Shown in pieces: positions 61,631 to 64,000 of a stretch of 64,000 nucleotides of DNA (position 1 is the stretch's first letter; every line of letters starts with the position of its first letter). A program made the position numbers and the translations under genes. Source of the DNA: Litoreibacter roseus (lineage in GTDB: Bacteria > Pseudomonadota > Alphaproteobacteria > Rhodobacterales > Rhodobacteraceae); contig NZ_BLJE01000007.1 in assembly GCF_009811795.1 (NCBI RefSeq), positions 105,252 to 169,251 on the forward strand, given 5' to 3'. Under the pieces are notes generated by a model that saw nothing but the letters and a program-made list of their open reading frames with translations, made no database searches and had not been told where the DNA came from.

Positions 61631-62545
61631 ATGACCCCTCATCCCGCACCCATCAGCCCCACATCAAGCGCCACGGCCCGTGCCCTCGAAGCACTTGCCC
61701 TGCACGGCCCCAGGCCACCCGAAGACGAGATCGATCACCGCCCGCTCCCCGAACAGGATCAGACCGAATGTGCGATCGCAGCCATGGTGGAGGCGACACA
61801 TATGCTCCTGGCAGACACGCAGCTCGAAGAGGATCTCGAAGAACTGCTCTGGTCCCTCACGAACATCTTTCATCGGCGGCTGGGATTGATCGAACGCCGT
61901 CTCGACGAGAATGAGATCGAACAGCGCGGATTGATGCGGGCGCAGGATGGATCAGAGGTCAAAAGCCTCGAATTGGAACGCCAGATCGCACGGGGTCAGA
62001 AGCTCATCGATCACCGCGACGCCTATGAGACAATGCGCGACCATGCGGCAGAGCAATTCCAAGCGGAGACAGGGTCTGTTTGGCTTCCCCGCACAGGCTC
62101 ACGCACGTCCAACAAAGGGTTAACCGCCTCGGTGATCGACAGCCGGAACTTCATCTCGGCCGAGCGCCGCAAGAAGAATGAGGTCCATTGCCCCGAAGGG
62201 ACCCGCATCGCCTTGACGGGAGGCGATTATCAGGACTTCGATACGATCTGGTCAATCCTTGATCAGACCCGCGAGAAATATCCGGACATGATCCTACTCC
62301 ACGGCGGCACACCCAAAGGGGCTGAGCACATCGCAAGTCTCTGGGCCGATAATCGTGGCGTGGCGCAGGTCATCTTCAAGCCCGACTGGGCGGCACATAA
62401 TAAGGCCGCTCCCTTCAAGCGCAACGACCGGTTGCTCGAGGCCATGCCCAAGGGCGTGATCGCCTGCCCGGGATCCGGGATCACCGACAATCTCGTCGAC
62501 AAAGCCCGCAAGCTCGGCATCCCGATCAAACGGATCGGGGGCTGA
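61631..62545 (+). CDS. DUF2493 (SLOG-like) domain protein
   Basis: A 304-residue protein. The N-terminal half (about 30-150) is helical and may be a coiled-coil (EEDLEELLWSLTNIFHRRLG); the C-terminal part (about 190-304) is the DUF2493/SLOG nucleotide-binding-like fold with RIALTGGDYQDFDTIW, LLHGGTPKGAEHIAS and CPGSGITDNLVDKARKLGI. SLOG members bind nucleotide-like ligands. Common on rhodobacterial plasmids. The ATG at 61631 is preferred because similarity starts there; the upstream frame runs through the structured region. Confidence 0.85.
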   Translation: MTPHPAPISPTSSATARALEALALHGPRPPEDEIDHRPLPEQDQTECAIAAMVEATHMLLADTQLEEDLEELLWSLTNIFHRRLGLIERRLDENEIEQRGLMRAQDGSEVKSLELERQIARGQKLIDHRDAYETMRDHAAEQFQAETGSVWLPRTGSRTSNKGLTASVIDSRNFISAERRKKNEVHCPEGTRIALTGGDYQDFDTIWSILDQTREKYPDMILLHGGTPKGAEHIASLWADNRGVAQVIFKPDWAAHNKAAPFKRNDRLLEAMPKGVIACPGSGITDNLVDKARKLGIPIKRIGG

Positions 62546-62575
62546 GGCCCGGATGACTGGCGGTGCAGGCGCGCA

Positions 62576-62767
62576 TCAGCGCCTTGCATCGCCATTGGTC
62601 TGTAGGGCGTCCGCCAGAGCATCAATCTCATTGAACACGTCCACAGAATCGCGGGCGAGCGCCTCCTCGAGATAGCGTCTCAAACTGTCGCTGGTCTCGG
62701 GCAGGTTCTTGAGCACGGCGAGCCGCAGCATCGTCTGTTTTATCGTTTTTGGGGACATCTCCGCCAT
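62576..62767 (-). CDS. Small hypothetical protein, divergent from dotD
   Basis: A 63-residue, mostly helical protein (KQTMLRLAVLKNLPETSDSL; SLRRYLEEALARD). No family recognised. It could start three codons later at 62758. It is divergent from the dotD-dotC genes and the gap between them contains operator-like repeats, so a regulatory role is conceivable but not shown. Confidence 0.5.
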   Translation of the reverse strand: MAEMSPKTIKQTMLRLAVLKNLPETSDSLRRYLEEALARDSVDVFNEIDALADALQTNGDARR

Positions 62768-62808
62768 TCCCGTTGAGGAGTGATTTTTGCTCTGGTTTAT
62801 CAGATAAT

Positions 62809-62833
62809 ATAACGATACACATAACGATATGTG
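62809..62833. promoter_or_regulatory. Repeat cluster in the dotD upstream region
   Basis: Direct repeat ATAACGATA at 62809-62817 and 62821-62829 (12-bp period), the second half overlapping an inverted repeat CACAT-AACGAT-ATGTG (62818-62833). The stretch is AT-rich, in contrast with its surroundings, and lies in the divergent gap, so it probably carries the promoter/operator of the dotDC transfer genes. Confidence 0.5.
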
Positions 62834-62889
62834 AAGCAGTGATTAACCGACTACCGAATGTCGGACCGGATGAGGACAGGTGAGCGGTG

Positions 62890-63396
62890 ATGATACGGTA
62901 TGGACTATGTTTTGGCGTTGGCGTGCTCTCCGCATGTACGACCCCCGCCCCCGAAAACCTCCAAAGCATCGCCGGCCTGGTCGAGCAGCAAACCTTTGAT
63001 GTGGGCCGCGAGGTCGCCGACGCGGGGCTCTACAACGGCGTGTTGGAGCCGATCGCGGGCGGCCAGGTTGTTCTCAGAAACCCCGAGTATGTTACCGACC
63101 AGGCCCTGTTGCGCGTCGTCAACGCACAGTTCACCGGCAAGATCGAGGACCTTGTCTCGATCATCACCCGCGAAACCGGCTACCGCGTGATCGCCGACGG
63201 CGAGAAACCAGGCGCCCCCATCGTCGTGGTGCTGGTGCAACGCGACCTGCCCGCGATCGGTGCGCTCAGAGAGGCGTTCCATCAGGCCAAAGGTCGCGCG
63301 AAGGTCTTTATCGATCAAACGTCACGGACGATGACGATCCACTACCGTCGGCACGAGGCGAGCCCGGTCCCGCATCGCGAGGACCTAGAACTATGA
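62890..63396 (+). CDS. dotD: DotD-like type IVB secretion lipoprotein
   Basis: A 168-residue lipoprotein with lipobox LSAC (Cys16). The mature part shows the DotD/TraH pattern: LRNPEYVTDQALLRVVNAQFTG and a C-terminal secretin-N-like fold around VVLVQRDLPAIGALREAF. DotD helps assemble the outer-membrane core of Dot/Icm and IncI-type systems. Start: ATG 62890, one codon after a GTG. It overlaps dotC by ATGA, matching the known DotD-DotC pair. Confidence 0.84.
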   Translation: MIRYGLCFGVGVLSACTTPAPENLQSIAGLVEQQTFDVGREVADAGLYNGVLEPIAGGQVVLRNPEYVTDQALLRVVNAQFTGKIEDLVSIITRETGYRVIADGEKPGAPIVVVLVQRDLPAIGALREAFHQAKGRAKVFIDQTSRTMTIHYRRHEASPVPHREDLEL

Positions 63397-64000
63397 GCCA
63401 TTCCGTCGCGCGCCTCGCTGCCTTTGCATTTTTCCTGACGACTCTCACCGCCTGTGAGACACTCGACCTAGGCGTGGAGCCGGAGATCGCCCCTCCCCCA
63501 CCGATCATCGTCGGCGGTCCCGATCAATATCGCAGCGACCGCGTGCCTGTTGGCTTTGATACGTTCACAGCCCGTGCGCAGCGCGGCAACTATGAGACTG
63601 ATATCGAGGAAGAACGCTACGATCTCTTGCGCGATGCGGCGCTCTCCTATGCGGCCCAGGCCGGATATGAGCGCCGCGTCTGGGAGATCATGCGCCAGTT
63701 GGAAACCGACAGCGGCAAGCTGTCTGCAACATTTGATTTCAACCGGGTCGCCTACCCGCCCCCGCGCGAAACGGGTTACATCCTGCCGCCCGTAGTGTCA
63801 CGGGCGACCGCGGCGATCAATGTCGAGGGGGATGGGCGATCCGCGGTCGCGGCAGACGAATATTACCGGATCGAGATCCCTGGTCGGATCACGACCGTCG
63901 TACCGACATGGCGCGACTATTTGGTGATCCCGCTCGAGGAGCCAGCGCAGCAGAACGATGACTTCCTCCCACAGAACCGTGAAGAAAAACGTGTGTTCGC
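63393..64000 (+). CDS. dotC: DotC-like type IVB secretion lipoprotein, 3' truncated by window edge
   Basis: The frame is open from 63393 to the window end (at least 202 residues). Lipobox LTAC places the modified Cys at residue 21. Later segments match DotC/TraI (IncI): RYDLLRDAALSYAAQAGY, GKLSATFDFNRVAY, GYILPPVVSRATAAIN and PTWRDYLVIPLEEP. In Legionella, DotC and DotD are outer-membrane lipoproteins required for DotH insertion. The pair indicates that the conjugation apparatus continues beyond the window. Confidence 0.86.
   Translation, partial: MSHSVARLAAFAFFLTTLTACETLDLGVEPEIAPPPPIIVGGPDQYRSDRVPVGFDTFTARAQRGNYETDIEEERYDLLRDAALSYAAQAGYERRVWEIMRQLETDSGKLSATFDFNRVAYPPPRETGYILPPVVSRATAAINVEGDGRSAVAADEYYRIEIPGRITTVVPTWRDYLVIPLEEPAQQNDDFLPQNREEKRVF

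Noticed and set aside
60083..61642. Minus-strand open frame of 519 codons across the Toprim gene and structured gap
   Set aside because: Overlaps two well-supported plus-strand genes, low-complexity composition and no domain.
1..64000. tRNA, rRNA or CRISPR array
   Set aside because: No cloverleaf-like pattern with CCA or TTCGA arm, no rRNA core sequence and no regularly spaced identical repeats were noticed by eye; a covariance search would be needed to exclude them fully.

Overview
The window looks like chromosome (or a large replicon) of an alphaproteobacterium, most likely a Rhodobacterales/roseobacter-type organism. This is inferred from moderately high GC, the mix of tripartite tricarboxylate (TTT) and sugar ABC transporters, ATGA stop/start overlaps, and a mobile block carrying DUF3768/DUF6878/DUF6915-type proteins that are typical of this group. 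No rRNA, tRNA or CRISPR array was seen.

Layout. (1) 1-6717: the 3' part of a LysR regulator, a convergent haloacetate-dehalogenase-like hydrolase, and a TTT transporter (tctCAB) joined to an aconitase-family leuCD pair, i.e. uptake plus hydration/dehydration of a carboxylic acid. (2) 6718-18572: one long operon-like run behind a TTGACA promoter and a perfect TTGGTA-C-TACCAA palindrome. It encodes a xylose-type ABC importer, an enolase-superfamily dehydratase, an aldehyde dehydrogenase, a luciferase-like flavin monooxygenase with its flavin reductase, a FadR-type repressor, a riboflavin-pathway enzyme (RibB), a GMC oxidoreductase and a Dabb protein. I read this as an uncharacterised catabolic pathway that oxygenates a sugar-like substrate and makes its own flavin precursor. 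(3) 18847-24035, minus strand: three tandem AraC paralogues, a PNPOx-fold flavoprotein and a MocR/PdxR regulator. (4) 24219-38695, plus strand, divergent from the MocR gene: hydrolases, NTF2-like proteins, a Dps protein, three cupins (one exported), an EmrAB-like MFS/HlyD pair, a lipoprotein hydrolase, an isochorismatase-like hydrolase and an RND pump. This looks like a stress, detoxification and efflux block. (5) 38762-47322: TetR with a divergent membrane-protein operon and paired operators, a decayed Tn3-family transposase, and a three-gene MipA/hydrolase/propeller operon divergent from a LytTR regulator with matching direct repeats.

(6) 47521-64000: mobile-element-like DNA. It holds hipBA with four operator-like palindromes, a large ParB-like protein, a string of small accessory genes most of which are followed by a terminator-like hairpin, a giant methyltransferase-helicase fusion (strawberry-notch type), a Toprim primase-like protein, a GC-rich structured non-coding stretch, a DUF2493 protein, and finally DotD- and DotC-like lipoproteins. 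The last two point to a type IVB (Dot/Icm or IncI-like) conjugation apparatus continuing past the window end, so this is probably one flank of an integrative conjugative element or plasmid-derived island.
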